64,000 bases of DNA from Phytophthora colocasiae (GCA_018806915.1 JAGKQI010000101.1:1674001-1738000); one strand, 5' to 3'. Shown: positions 1 through 11,129, numbered from the stretch's first letter. Numbers and translations are program-made. Notes: a model not told the origin generated them from the sequence alone.

Positions 1-1090
1 CTTTCACCATATCCAACGAGACGTACAGCGAAATCGGAACCAGGTTGTTGTACAGGATGAGAAAAGTGAAGAAACTCACTAAGTTCGAACCAGAGGAGGT
101 CTGTGTGAATACTGTGCTAAAGTACCAGGGCTTTTCCTGATACTTGTTCATCCAGATCGTATTGCAAATTGTGCTGATGATGCACAGAACGAACTGCGTA
201 ATGAAGATCAGCACAATGCAGCGGTTAACCACTTTGTACACGTTACTTTGCTTGGATGGTGTCGACCGAGCGTTCTGCATGAGTTTCGTCTCAGAACCAG
301 TGAAAATAACAAGGCCGTAGATGTATGCACAGCCACGAACACTGCAGCCGCGTAGAATGATGTTTGACGGTCCGATAGGAGCTGCTTCCTTGTTGGGTCC
401 AAACTCAATTCTTCCAGTAAAATTGTATAGTCGGTTGTTAGGCTGCTCATAGTCCATTATCGCACTAAGCTTCATCATTTGCTTGCTGTGGTCGCTTTCG
501 GGTAACGCTGGGTCGTTTAGCTTTCGATAGCCGACATGTTGCGCCACTTGCTCGATAGCAGATCGTCTCTTTAAGTTCGTTTCTCCATCCAAATTGCACG
601 TTTCAACGAAGCAGCGACCTTCTTCCTCGGAAGTAGAGAGGATAAAGACATCTGCGGGAGCTTCATCACGATCTCCAAGATGCAAAATGTCACCAACAAC
701 CACCTCTTGCCACTCTTTTGTGACTATTTCTCCATTTCGACCAAGCACTTTGCAATGCCTCGAATTCTGGATACTGTCAGCGTCGTGGCGCTTCTTATCT
801 TCAATACCTTGCTTGATCATAGATACCATCAAGACGATGACTAACGGACCAGCAGTGGTGTACTTGTTGGTTGGTGACCAAGTAGTAGCTACTTGAAGAA
901 TGGATATAACCAAAAAATAGCAATTGGCAATAACCCGAAAAAACTCGAACAGCATCTTAGGGACAAAGCTCACGAGTGTGTACTTGGACGTGGTCACGTA
1001 GTTGTCAGTGTAGCGGCCTTCACGTCGAAGCCGCTCGTTCTCCTCGTCATTATTGAGGTGGACTTTGCGGAAGCTTTCAGAGGTGGCCAT
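1..1090 (-). CDS. P4-type ATPase (phospholipid flippase), N-terminal part, cut by window edge
   Basis: An open frame runs from an ATG at 1090 to the left edge, giving 363 residues. It reads as the start of a P4-ATPase, which moves aminophospholipids to the cytosolic leaflet of a membrane. Visible in order are a flippase N-terminal segment, a first membrane helix pair (around FFRVIANCYFLVISILQ and GPLVIVLMVSMIKQG), the actuator motif DGETNLK at residues 168-174, a conserved stretch with NIILRGC and TGSETKLMQN, and a membrane segment ending YNNLVPISLYV. The PISL motif of the fourth helix is P4-specific. The phosphorylated Asp of DKTGT lies beyond the window. No intron is needed in the part seen. 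The gene is divergent from SYF1, with 285 bp between the two starts. Family assignment is firm; the transported lipid and subclass cannot be told. Confidence 0.93.
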   Translation of the reverse strand, partial: MATSESFRKVHLNNDEENERLRREGRYTDNYVTTSKYTLVSFVPKMLFEFFRVIANCYFLVISILQVATTWSPTNKYTTAGPLVIVLMVSMIKQGIEDKKRHDADSIQNSRHCKVLGRNGEIVTKEWQEVVVGDILHLGDRDEAPADVFILSTSEEEGRCFVETCNLDGETNLKRRSAIEQVAQHVGYRKLNDPALPESDHSKQMMKLSAIMDYEQPNNRLYNFTGRIEFGPNKEAAPIGPSNIILRGCSVRGCAYIYGLVIFTGSETKLMQNARSTPSKQSNVYKVVNRCIVLIFITQFVLCIISTICNTIWMNKYQEKPWYFSTVFTQTSSGSNLVSFFTFLILYNNLVPISLYVSLDMVK

Positions 1091-1375
1091 CGCTTTGAAG
1101 TGTAGGTAGGAAAAGAAACCGGGAGGTCAATGCTCACAAATACAATAGCTGTGTACTTGTTGGAGAGGCGCAAGAGGAGTTTCGCTGCTTAGAATCTCCA
1201 AAATGCCATCTCTATTCACGGCTGACTTGACCAGATATAGTAATCTTCATCTTCAACTTGGGCCTTACAAAAGTTCATATACTAGAAACCTGTATTTTAT
1301 TATATCGTGAATTGAGAGGTGTCACTCAAGTGAGGTTTTATAACAAGCCATTCCCCAATCCGAACGGCCTCCGTG

Positions 1376-4044
1376 ATGGCGACACTACCTGCCTCCGATG
1401 TGGTCATGGTACGCTGTCCCTAGTGCTCCTTCCAGACTTCTAACACTTCTAACACGCTCTTCTGTCCCTCTTTCTATTGTGTTCCTATTTACCACAGGAA
1501 AATGGCGCTTTATTCGAGTATGAGGAGGAGGCTACACGACAGCCATTCGCCGTACAGACGTGGACCTCGTATCTCCGTGCCTTAGCCGACTCCCCGCTCT
1601 CCGATCGCTGTAAAGTTTACGAACGAAGTCTGAAGTCCCTCCCACGTAGCTATAAACTCTGGAAACGCTACCTGGACGACGTGTATGACACCCAAGTACG
1701 TGGTCAACGACCAGACTCACCGTTGTTCACCCAGCTCGTGGCTCTGTATGAGCGTGCATTGGCTCAGCTGTCTACTATGCCTAGACTGTGGCTGAACTAT
1801 CTCAATGTGCTGCGTGAGATGCGCGTGGTGACTGCGCGTCGTCACGTGTTTGACAGAGCACTCCGAGCACTGCCTATTACTCAACACCACCGCATCTGGA
1901 CGCCGTATTTGACCTTCGTCAAACAGATTGGCGTACCTCTTACTGCTGTGCGTGTTTACAGAAGGTATTTGATGCTGGAGCCCTCGAAAAGAGGGGAGTT
2001 TGTCGACTATTTAGTATCGGTTGAGCACTACGAAGAAGCGAGCTTGCAGCTGGTGAAGCTGATTGAGACCACACAGGAGAAGGAGACCAGCACGGACCGT
2101 ACGCAACACAGTATGTGGATGCAGCTTTGTGACATGGTGTCCCAGCACCCCACGCGCGTAGCCAAGTCCTTAGATGTGGAGGCGATTTTGCGCAGTGGGA
2201 TGGCCAGATTCAGTGACGAGGTGGGAAGGCTCTGGTGCTCCTTGGCCACGTACTTTGTGCGTCTGGGTATGTTCGAGTCTGCCAGGGATGTGTACGAAGA
2301 AGGAATTCGCACAGTGGTTACAGTGCGTGACTTCAGTATGATCTTCGACGCGTATGTTAAGTTTATTGAGGCAATGTTGACGGCGGAGATGGATCTGGCA
2401 GCTGGTGGTGATGATGAAGAGGATGATGAAGGAGATGAGGTGGACCACCAAGCACAGGTTGATCGCCTGCTTAAAGTGTACGAGGATGTGGCGGAACGAC
2501 GTCCGCTGTTGTTGAATTCCGTACTCTTGCGGCAAAACCCGCACAATGTTCGTGAGTGGGAAAAACGTGTGGAGCTTGTGAAGAACGATCTGCAGAAGGT
2601 CATTCGCACATACGCTGAGGCGGTTAAAACGGTGAATCCAGTCAAATCTGGCGGTCGGTTGCCCACGCTCTGGATTCACTTTGCCAAGTTTTATGACGAG
2701 CATGGTGATCTGAACAATGCACGGGCGATCTTCAAGAAAGCGGTGGACGTGGAGTTCCGGAACCCTATGGAGCTTGCAGCCGTGTACTGTGAGTGGGCAG
2801 AGCTGGAGCTTCGACACGAGAATTTCGATGAAGCTCTTGACATCGTGCGCGGTGCTTGCGCTATCCCGGCTTCACGTACGATTCGTCTGCGCAAGCAACA
2901 GTCTCTTACCGCCAAGGATAATGTGCATCTCAGTGTGAAACTGTGGACTCTACGCTTGGATTTGGAGGAAAGTCTGGGTGAGCTCAAGTCGACTCGTGCT
3001 GCGTATGACGAGGTATTCGAGCTCAAGATCATCACGCCCCAGATGGTACTTAACTTCGCGACTTATTTGGAAGAGAACAAGTACTTTGAGGAATCTTTCC
3101 GCGTGTACGAGCGCGGCCTGGCACTTTTCCCGAAATTCCCACATGCAAACGATCTGTGGCAGAGTTACTTGACCAAGTTTGTGGAGCGCTATGCTGGCAC
3201 GAAGATGGAGCGCACTCGCGACTTGTTCGAGCAGGCTATCCGCGCTGCGCCAGCCAAATCTGTCCGTGGGTTTTACGATAAGTTTGCAGAGTTTGAAGAA
3301 CAGCACGGCATGTTGCGCAACGTGATGACTATTTATGAGCGCGCGTCTGACGCCGTGCCAGACGAAGACAAGCTCGCGATCTACGACAAGTACATCAAAA
3401 AGGCGCAGAAGTTCTTTGGCGTCGCGAAGGTACGAGAAGTTTACCAGCGGGGAATCACGAAGCTGCCGGATCAATGCGTCGCTCATCTGTGCCTCAAATT
3501 CGCTCAAATGGAGACGAAATTGGGTGAGTTTGATCGCGCTCGAGCCATCTACGCCCATGCGTCGCAATTCTGTGATCCACGACAGCATGAGAAGACATTT
3601 TGGGCAGTGTGGCATGAGTTTGAGGTGTCCCATGGATCGGAGCACACGTTCCTGGAGATGCTGCGGATCAAACGTTCAGTGGTGGCGCAATACTCGCAGG
3701 TGAACTACGTCGCATCTGAAGCTGCTCCCCACGATGGAGAAACGTCCAAGATTGCTGGGATGGTTGCGGCTAAGACATCTGCAGTTGCTGGCGATGCTAT
3801 GGCCGCTCTGGAAGCGCAGCTTGACGTGCAGCCGGTTGAGGAGGCAGACAACAACAAGAAACGAAAGGGAGAAGCGATGGAGGAGGAGATAGAGCGCAAT
3901 GTGCGTCAGAAGCAGATCGTGGAAGTGGCGAACGAGGAAGAGATTGATTTGGACGACGAAGATGATGAGGAAGACGCAGCAGGAGAACCTGAGATCGAAG
4001 AGCGAGCGCTTCCGTCCACCTTGCTTGGAGCTGTGGCGCAATGA
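1376..4044 (+). CDS. SYF1: Pre-mRNA-splicing factor SYF1 / XAB2
   Basis: The model has two exons, 1376-1408 and 1498-4044, joined across an 89-bp intron that has a GTACGC donor, a CTAAC branch-like motif and an ACCACAG acceptor. The product is 859 aa, the usual length for this family. It is built of tandem HAT (half-a-TPR) repeats, recognisable from the spaced W, Y and R residues of units such as SYKLWKRYLDDV, KLWTLRLDLEE and AIYDKYIKKAQ. It ends in a lysine-rich then Glu/Asp-rich tail. SYF1/XAB2 is a scaffold of the NineTeen/Prp19-associated complex in the activated spliceosome and, in animals, also links to transcription-coupled repair. An uninterrupted reading would start at 1477 with MCSYLPQ, but that methionine lies inside the intron, so the spliced start is preferred. 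Confidence 0.93.
1409..1497 (+). other. Intron 1 of SYF1
   Basis: This is an 89-bp GT-AG intron with a pyrimidine-rich 3' half and CTAAC copies near the acceptor. It joins codon 11 (ATG at 1406-1408) to GAA AAT GGC at 1498 in phase 0. Confidence 0.8.
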
Positions 4045-4160
4045 AGGTAGCTAGTGCATACAAAAGACGGCTTTTTCCTACTGATCGATCTATTTTGCAT
4101 ACTGTCTATTTCGGCTGAACGTTGTCTGTTGCATGACAGAGCACAGCTCCTGGTTCACTG

Positions 4161-6155
4161 ATGGCTTTCGATCCGTACCAATCCTTGCTAACCAACGGAA
4201 GCCGAGAACACTTAAAGCGCAGTACAAACCTGAATACTCACTTAGTGGGGAATGTTTTCCTCCCAGCCATCGACGCACAGCACAAGAAGATTTCTTCGGA
4301 GTCAACTGCTTCTCTAAAGCACTTGAAAGTTATTGAGCAGTGCATTAAGGCGGAAAACACACGAGAGGAGCGGCTGTCAAATTGCACGACGATTAAGGAA
4401 CGGAGAATCATGACGACCAAATTTCAAGCCCAACGAGAGCGCGAGAGGGACTTGATTCAAGCTCTCATGCTCGGGAATTACCCAGACCGACAACTTGAAA
4501 TTGAGCTTGTGGAGAAACAAGCAGCTATTGCGACTTCTCCTCGTCAGCAACTTAACTTCGAAAACATTGGACTCAGCTCCAGAGTGGCAACTCCCGATCG
4601 TGTCTTTCGGAAAGCGGATTTCACTGGTGGATCTACGGCGAAACCTCATGCACACAAGAAGTTTAAGCTTCCAGAGTGCAACGGATCTCCTGGGAAGAAA
4701 GTGGATGCGAAAGAGCAACAAGCTGCTTCTCTAAAGCTCAGTTCCCCACCAAGAAAAAGCCCGGCTTCAGCAGAGCCTCAACCAGCGCCAATTCAAAAGA
4801 AACGAAGTCCGTCGAGATCAGCAGGTGTAAATAGTGTGTGTTCTCCAAAGGTCCAAGCTGAAGCAGCGGCCTCTCCTAAAAGAGCGCCATCACCATACAT
4901 TTCGCTGCACCGACACCAAGCCAAGTCTGCCAAAGCTACTGCTTTCATCCCTGCCTAGTAAAACAACAGAAAAGGTCGAGGATACCGACACAGTCACTGC
5001 ACTCAATGATTTCCCGGTTGTTCTTGAACGAGCTGCCAGTTTCTCTGAGGCCCATCGACTGGCGGACGCAATGGGGAGCGATGCCCAACTGCTGAAGGAG
5101 AAATGCGAGAGGATTTTAGCTGAAATGGCCACACAAACGACAGCGCGATTAGCCGAAGTTGACCCTGCGATTGAGGAAGCCCCCTCACCGCCAGAGCTTC
5201 CTCCAATAGACTTAACTTTAACTGTGGTTCAAGATGTTCCAGCCACCACACCTCGTCGTCCTCAGTCTGACCGAGTTCAGCGGCCTACACGGCAATCGTT
5301 TCTTGAAAACCTTGCTAGAGAGGATAAAATCCTACAAGAACGAAAAGAAGCTGCAATTGTTTGCAACGATACAAGTGTTAGTGAAGCCACAGACGACGAT
5401 CAAGAAGAAGATAAAGCCAAAGAAATTGCAAAGGAAGGGGAAGGCGAAGGCGAAGGTCAGAAGAGTACATGTGAAGAAGTTGAAGAAACCCAACACAATG
5501 CGGTTGAAGAAGAAGACAGCAAAGAAACTCCCAATTCTGCTGACACTGCCAGCGAAGAGGAATACGGCGACGATTTCACTGAAGCAGACGCCTCCAGTGA
5601 TGACGAAATCGACCTGGAGACCGATGTGGCTGATACTCTGCTCACTCTCGTCAACAACGTAGAAGCTCAGGTAACAGAGGAAGCGAATCAGAAGGTCATC
5701 GATCCTAGTCCACGCATCGTCTCGCCACGGCCACACCCGTCAATGGTAACAGTTTTCTCTGTCATGACTACCATGGTAGCACGTTCGACTTACTGTACTG
5801 TTCTCTGATACAGGCTCAAACTACCATGCACTTGCACATAATCCGCATCCAGTCCGTATTTCGCGGTTATCGTGCACGTATCGCGTTCCGTCTCGCTCTA
5901 TATGAAGATGCACTTAGCTGCGGCGTGTTAGGAGCGATGCCCGGTACCATCCAAGGTCGATCAGGCTGGTACTTGGACCCGAAGCGACTCATAGCCTACT
6001 ACTTCGTGATTCCCGACCCCGACGGCGAGTGGGAGCAGAAGTTCTCTATGCGCTGTGGTCGAATGGTGCTAACGCCGTACGAAATGCGCGCTGAAGTGCT
6101 CAGTAAAGCACCGAAGGATTTTTTCCTACATGTAACATCAGCAATGAGTCATTGA
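4161..6155 (+). CDS. IQ-motif protein with an apparent frameshift
   Basis: Three blocks read as one gene. Block 1 (4161-4958) encodes a basic, serine/proline-rich N-terminus. Block 2 is in the next frame, continues from about 4960 to 5745, and encodes an acidic, coiled-coil-prone middle rich in Glu and Lys. Block 3 (5814-6155) follows a 68-bp intron (5746-5813, GTAACAG donor, GATACAG acceptor, phase 0). Block 3 carries an IQ motif, IQSVFRGYRAR, of the kind that binds calmodulin or related EF-hand light chains, and then a conserved-looking 90-residue tail. Blocks 1 and 2 are out of frame by one base near 4950. A 40-nt GT-AG intron at 4827-4866 would also restore frame, but it has no clear branch site and would replace protein-like sequence. 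No function beyond likely calmodulin binding can be given. The gene lies between SYF1 and the myotubularin, all on the same strand. Confidence 0.7.
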
Positions 6156-6541
6156 ATGACAACTTCAACATACATTTGGACTCAGATCTGATTCGACCAC
6201 CCTTTTTCTGATTTCGACTATGAAACAGCCTTTTTCGAAACGTCGCATTTTATTGGTCATAAAGCCGCCGTCTTCCCCTTCATCCAGAAGGAACTGCTGC
6301 TGGTTCCGCCGCTGTAGGACATCCGTCAAGCCCCCGTACAAGCGCATTTAAAGCTCCTTTAGTGTCTGCTGCACTCATCAACGTGTGGTGCTGTTACTGT
6401 TCCACTACTAGAGAGCGGTGTGCATGTACGTGGCTATAAAGAATATTTTTTATTAATTCTTTTGAAAAAATGTAATCAGAGACCAACAATATATTGAAAT
6501 AGCAGAGCGATATCAAAATAGAGAGACAGAGGTGTATTGCT
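6156..6541. other. Intergenic region upstream of the myotubularin gene
   Basis: These 386 bp are AT-rich, especially at 6440-6520, and presumably hold the 3' end of the IQ gene and the promoter of the phosphatase gene. I see no ORF or repeat worth naming. Confidence 0.5.
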
Positions 6542-9508
6542 ATGGCGAACGAGCGAGATAGCGACTTCTACGTGAACGTGACGAGTGACGGCTGTCGAGA
6601 CGGATTCGACGAAGCTGAAGAGAGACTTGGTACGCCTAACGCCCGGCAGGAAGGCGAATACACCAATATCCTGTACCCGAGACCGGTGGAAAACATGTCA
6701 CCTACGTCATCCAGTAGCAATGGCTCTGGGACTGAATTCTATTCGATGCAGCATCAGATGAAGCAAGGAGATACTGGAGTTCGACCGTCAACTGCTGCTC
6801 CGACGTCAGGTACAGCCACAGAGACAGACTCCGACTTGGAAGAAAGTCGAAGTGATGCAGATAAAGAGAAGGAACACGCAGTCAGGACAATGAGCCCTGC
6901 AGAGGAGAAGCAAACAGTGGGAAATGCTGACATTACAGATGACGAGGAGTGCAAAGGCCTTGGAGATGTCATTTCTGCGGAGGAAAAGGACCAGGACAAT
7001 TTTAATTTGGCCATTGCGCTGGACTTTGAGACCGATACTAATGCTGCCTTAAGCATTGGCCCACCTAGTGTTACGCGAAAAACGTCGAGTAGCTTTTCAG
7101 ATCTGGGAGATTATGACGACTTCTCGTTCTCGGACGCGATTGCAATCCCGAATAACGGAGGTGCTGGGAGTGTGGGGAGTGGCAGCAACAGCAATGCCGG
7201 GACTCCGACCACATTTTACCCTATTTATGAGAACGAGGCCTTTCGATTCACACATGCGAGCGTGGGAAATTGCGGGTATGGCAGCTATGACGCGATTGAG
7301 AAGATTCCAGGAGTATACACCAATAGTCCAGCAAGGAGTGCACGTTGTGGTAATTCGCCAACGATGTTACGTCTCGATAACTACGGATATAATGGAGGGC
7401 GGATCACGCCAACTTTTCAACTGACGCAACCGGCTGATGAGTCCCAACCATTGATTGGAGATATCTACCCTGTTTCCGGCGAAGTAGTGAGACTACGAGT
7501 TGATAATGCTGCTTATATCATCTTTTACAAGAGTGACGATAGCGGCGAAGAGCAGAATACGAAGAACGAGATCCTAGCCATGTCCTCCTCATCCGAGGAT
7601 GATGCCGATGTTAGTGAATGGAGTGAGGACGGCCCTGGACGGATAGCGCCACCTCGTTCGTACGCTTCATTAGGTGCTGCTGGGCACAAAGTGCAAACCG
7701 ACAACTGCTACACTCGTGACTACAACCATCCCACGCGGTCTCTAGGTAGAGGTCTGTATCGTGCTTCTACGAGTGTTGGTAGTGCATTCCTTAAGGGGGC
7801 AGCCGGTTTGGTGAACAAAACGTACCAGGGTGGAGCAAGTGGCGGGGTATTTGGGTTTGCTAAGGGGCTGGGAATGGGAATGTTGGGGTTGGGGACGCAT
7901 ACGGTGAAAGGTGCATTCCGGGGAGTGGGGCAAGTGACCCATTTGGTCGGAGAAATGGTTCTGGGGACTGCTCCTCATTTCAGTATTGACGGCACGCTAG
8001 TGCTTACTAACTATCGTATCATTTGGCAAGCACTGAGCACTAAGGATGCGATGGAAATCCCTTTGGCTTCTATCTTGTCAGCTGAAAGTTCGACGACAGC
8101 GCCTCACATCGCAGACATCGAAGGCAAACATCTCTTGCGAGCCTCATTGGCTTTTCCGGATGAAACTACGTGCACCGACTTTTTGGGCTGCATTTGGGAA
8201 CTATTCTCGACAGGTGGATCACCCCCGCATTATCTTTTCGCACACTTGCATTACCAAGCACTGCGTCACAAGGAGGTGAAGACAGTAAATGGAACTGGTC
8301 TTGAGACACCAAGTGACTTGTTGTACGATGCTGAAGAAGACTACCGCCGACTAAAGCTGCTGGACGAGGACAGTTGGATGCGCATGTTTGACAACTCGGA
8401 TTACACCATGTTTCCGTCCTATCCAGACACGTTTGTGATCCCGTCGGTGCTTGATGAGGACGATCTCCGGGAATTAAGTGCTTATCGGAGTGCAAGTCGC
8501 ATTCCTGCAGTAGTGTGGCGTCATCCACACACGGGTGCACTGGTATGTCGATGTGCTCAACCTTGCACAGGGCTAAGCGGGTACGTGGTGGAGGCTGATC
8601 AGAAAATGGTGTCGGCGCTTCAGCATGCTACAAGTGCGTATGGAGACGCTAAGTTTCACTTTTTCGACGCTCGAAGCCAAATGGCTGCGGCAGCCAACTC
8701 GGCCCAAGGCAAAGGAACGGAAGACCCGCGAAACTACCCGAACTCAGAACTGCACTTCTGTGATATCGCGAATATCCATGCTGTGCGTTCATCATACGCT
8801 TCACTTGCGGTAGTGTGCCAGCCTGGACAGGAACGTGAGAACAGTAGCTGGTTATTTCAGTTACGAAACACCTTCTGGTTCTTGCACTTGTCGAGTATTC
8901 TCTCCACATCGCAGGAAATCTGTCGATATCTTGGCCAAGGGGACTCTGTGATGATTCACTGCAGTGACGGATGGGATCGTACACCCCAGCTTACAGCTAT
9001 GGTTCAACTGTTACTGGACCCGTATTACCGCACTATCCGTGGGCTGTTATGTCTGATTGAAAAGGAGTGGTGCTCGTTCGGACACCTCTTTCGTTACCGC
9101 TATGGGCATGGTGAAGGTCCTGGCCAGCAAGAGCTTGAGGAACAGTCTCCTGTGTTCATTCAGTGGCTGGATGCTTTGTGGCAGATTTGGCGCCAACAGC
9201 CTTGGGCGTTCGAGTTCAATGAAGCGCTCCTATCGGCACTTTACGATAGCGTTTTCTCTGGGCTTTATGGAAACTTCCTGTACAATAATGAACGGCAGCG
9301 GAAGCAGGAGGAGGCAAACGCACCTACGCGATCGCTGTGGTTTGTTCTGTTGGAGCAAATGGAGAAGTACATGAACATTGAATACGACAGTGCCAAGAAC
9401 TTCAACAGCATCGGGTTGGTGCTCCCATTTTCGTCAGAGGAAAACGACTTGGTGATGTGGGCAAACCACTTGGTTTACGCTGACCCTGTCTGCCGAAAAT
9501 ATGAGTGA
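6542..9508 (+). CDS. GRAM-domain myotubularin-family phosphoinositide 3-phosphatase
   Basis: This is a single exon of 988 aa. Residues 1-450 are acidic, low-complexity and rich in Ser, Gly and Asp, and are probably disordered. A GRAM/PH-like domain lies around residues 470-550 and includes FSIDGTLVLTNYRIIW. The myotubularin phosphatase domain follows. Its active-site loop HCSDGWDRTPQL has the CX5R signature with Cys807 as nucleophile and the GWDR variant typical of active myotubularins. These enzymes remove the D3 phosphate from PI3P and PI(3,5)P2 on endosomal membranes. The usual SID-like stretch (IEKEWCSFGHLFRYR) comes after the loop. There is no C-terminal FYVE or PH domain; the protein ends soon after the catalytic domain. 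The long N-terminal extension is unusual compared with animal MTMs of about 600 aa. Confidence 0.95.
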   Translation: MANERDSDFYVNVTSDGCRDGFDEAEERLGTPNARQEGEYTNILYPRPVENMSPTSSSSNGSGTEFYSMQHQMKQGDTGVRPSTAAPTSGTATETDSDLEESRSDADKEKEHAVRTMSPAEEKQTVGNADITDDEECKGLGDVISAEEKDQDNFNLAIALDFETDTNAALSIGPPSVTRKTSSSFSDLGDYDDFSFSDAIAIPNNGGAGSVGSGSNSNAGTPTTFYPIYENEAFRFTHASVGNCGYGSYDAIEKIPGVYTNSPARSARCGNSPTMLRLDNYGYNGGRITPTFQLTQPADESQPLIGDIYPVSGEVVRLRVDNAAYIIFYKSDDSGEEQNTKNEILAMSSSSEDDADVSEWSEDGPGRIAPPRSYASLGAAGHKVQTDNCYTRDYNHPTRSLGRGLYRASTSVGSAFLKGAAGLVNKTYQGGASGGVFGFAKGLGMGMLGLGTHTVKGAFRGVGQVTHLVGEMVLGTAPHFSIDGTLVLTNYRIIWQALSTKDAMEIPLASILSAESSTTAPHIADIEGKHLLRASLAFPDETTCTDFLGCIWELFSTGGSPPHYLFAHLHYQALRHKEVKTVNGTGLETPSDLLYDAEEDYRRLKLLDEDSWMRMFDNSDYTMFPSYPDTFVIPSVLDEDDLRELSAYRSASRIPAVVWRHPHTGALVCRCAQPCTGLSGYVVEADQKMVSALQHATSAYGDAKFHFFDARSQMAAAANSAQGKGTEDPRNYPNSELHFCDIANIHAVRSSYASLAVVCQPGQERENSSWLFQLRNTFWFLHLSSILSTSQEICRYLGQGDSVMIHCSDGWDRTPQLTAMVQLLLDPYYRTIRGLLCLIEKEWCSFGHLFRYRYGHGEGPGQQELEEQSPVFIQWLDALWQIWRQQPWAFEFNEALLSALYDSVFSGLYGNFLYNNERQRKQEEANAPTRSLWFVLLEQMEKYMNIEYDSAKNFNSIGLVLPFSSEENDLVMWANHLVYADPVCRKYE

Positions 9509-10140
9509 AGGATGCCACCTATGGAGGCCATAGCTTGTCAGGGCATTCATAGTTACAAACGCTTTACGCGAGCATCATATCGAGAAATTCGAGAACAGGG
9601 AGCTCGAGCTTGTCTTCCACTTCCCTGATGTGCCTCTCACTGCAGAGAACAATGAACATAGTTTTGGACTGTCATCGGTGGGCTTCAAAAGTGGAAAATT
9701 CGAAGACAGCGTACAGGATTGCCGCTGGATCAGGGTGAATTACAGACGGGTGTGACGATGTGGAGCTGCGCTGATTTTCTCCATCAGGATTGCTGCGTGA
9801 CAGAACTAGCGATTGCAATGAGGTAGAGTAGTTAGCAGTAGGTAAAATAGGTAAGATAGGATAAGTTGTTAGTGTTGTAGAGCTAGTTCGATGAAACACG
9901 GGCAATAGCGCTGACCTGGTGACGGTTCTGATATCAATGGGCGTTTTCGATGCGATACGGGCCTTGGTTTGGATTTTAGACTGGAGTGCTTGACGTTTGG
10001 CTCATGATTCTTGAAGTCATCAGTGATGTGCACAGGCAACAACTGGAATTGTGGAGCTTGGGCTTCGGATTCACTATAAGGGCTTTTATCAGGTCGGTTG
10101 AAAGCTGGGTTACATTCAAAGCAAAGCAGACGAGTAAGAT
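9509..10140. other. Convergent intergenic region
   Basis: These 632 bp lie between the 3' ends of the myotubularin (plus) and the small basic protein (minus). A short run of GGTAAAATAGGTAAGATAGG-like repeats sits at about 9838-9860. I see no supported gene here. Confidence 0.5.
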
Positions 10141-11079
10141 CTAGCCGTGAGTTGCTCGCCTGACAACGTTACCTGACTTCTCAGGAGAAACTTCGTGATT
10201 CTTCTCCCATTCTATGATGTCTGCTGCGGCAGCTAACTCTTGTGAAAGCGATAGAATTGTTGGGGCTGCAAGACGCTGAGCTTCGGCCCTCCCTTGTTGC
10301 ATTTGCTGTCCCAGCCCATACTCTGTCGTGCCAAGATGCCGGCTAGTTGCGTTTGTTGGAGGCTGCACAAGCGCTACTTTAGCCATGCGATCGTTTTCCC
10401 ACTGGACAATTTCTGCTGCGGCTTCCAAGTCATCCCAAAGGAGCTCTGATCGTGCTTGGTCCACTTGAGCTATCGTATGGGCAGTTGGAAGATTTTCTGG
10501 AGTTACGACGCGGCTCCGTTGCTGCACTGTTGAACTTGATTCTATCCAAGAACGCGACTGATGTTGTCTGTCTTTGCCCGTATCTGGAGGTAGTTCCGCA
10601 ACCACAGAACGAACACTATTCATTCCAGCAGATTGCAGCGTATGCCTCCTTTTCTTGAGCGCTTCTTGCCTTCTCCTCTCGATACGTTCTCTCTGTTGCT
10701 TCGTTAACATTCCAGGCGAACTGGAGGGAAGTCTACGCCTTTCAAGGGCCGCACGTCTTCTCTCCTCGATCAGCTCTCGTTGCTCCTTTGTCAACGTATC
10801 TGGCGACCTGGAAACAACAGCGGCGATCCATTTCTCCTTCGCTGGAGTTTTAAACCCCACCTCTCTGGCTGTTTCAGCTGTTGGTAGCAACCCGTTCTTG
10901 ATCAGGATGTCGCGAGCAAGATCTTGCGGGGTCTTCCCATCCTTAGCTGCCGCTTTCCTCCTCCTCTTGGGCCCTGAGGACGCTGGAACCTTGCGCTTCG
11001 GCCTCGACGAATCCTTCCTAGCCGGCATATTCGATTCCGCACTGATGTTGAAGTTGAAGTCAAAAGTTGGAGCTAACAA
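10141..11079 (-). CDS. Small basic nuclear-like protein with two RPA32-binding-like helices
   Basis: This is a 312-aa single-exon ORF. Residues 20-48 form a strongly basic, NLS-like region (PKRKVPASSGPKRRRK). Residues 96-116 and 125-145 are two copies of a charged helix: LTKEQRELIEERRRAALERR and LTKQQRERIERRRQEALKKR. These resemble the motif by which SMARCAL1, TIPIN, XPA and UNG2 bind the winged-helix of RPA32 (core pattern RxxIExxRxxALxRR). A second duplicated motif occurs at 212-231 (LLWDDLEAAAEIVQWEND) and 278-295 (LSQELAAAADIIEWEKN). No enzymatic domain is visible. By inference it is a replication or repair adaptor. The element ATGGCTACATTT lies 30 nt upstream of the ATG. The ORF is well supported; its function is a hypothesis. 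Confidence 0.75.
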   Translation of the reverse strand: MLAPTFDFNFNISAESNMPARKDSSRPKRKVPASSGPKRRRKAAAKDGKTPQDLARDILIKNGLLPTAETAREVGFKTPAKEKWIAAVVSRSPDTLTKEQRELIEERRRAALERRRLPSSSPGMLTKQQRERIERRRQEALKKRRHTLQSAGMNSVRSVVAELPPDTGKDRQHQSRSWIESSSTVQQRSRVVTPENLPTAHTIAQVDQARSELLWDDLEAAAEIVQWENDRMAKVALVQPPTNATSRHLGTTEYGLGQQMQQGRAEAQRLAAPTILSLSQELAAAADIIEWEKNHEVSPEKSGNVVRRATHG

Positions 11080-11109
11080 GAAATGAAGTCAAAAGTTGCA
11101 GTTAACAAG

Positions 11110-11121
11110 ATGGCTACATTT
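11110..11121 (-). promoter_or_regulatory. Recurrent promoter-proximal element ATGGCTACATTT
   Basis: On the coding strand of the gene starting at 11079 it reads AAATGTAGCCAT, 30 nt before the ATG. The same 12-mer is found upstream of two other genes (23548-23559 and 33221-33232). Confidence 0.5.
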
Positions 11122-11129
11122 ATCCCGGC

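Noticed and set aside
2028..3645. Several 114-231-aa minus-strand frames inside SYF1
   Set aside because: Antisense shadows of HAT-repeat coding sequence; no independent features.
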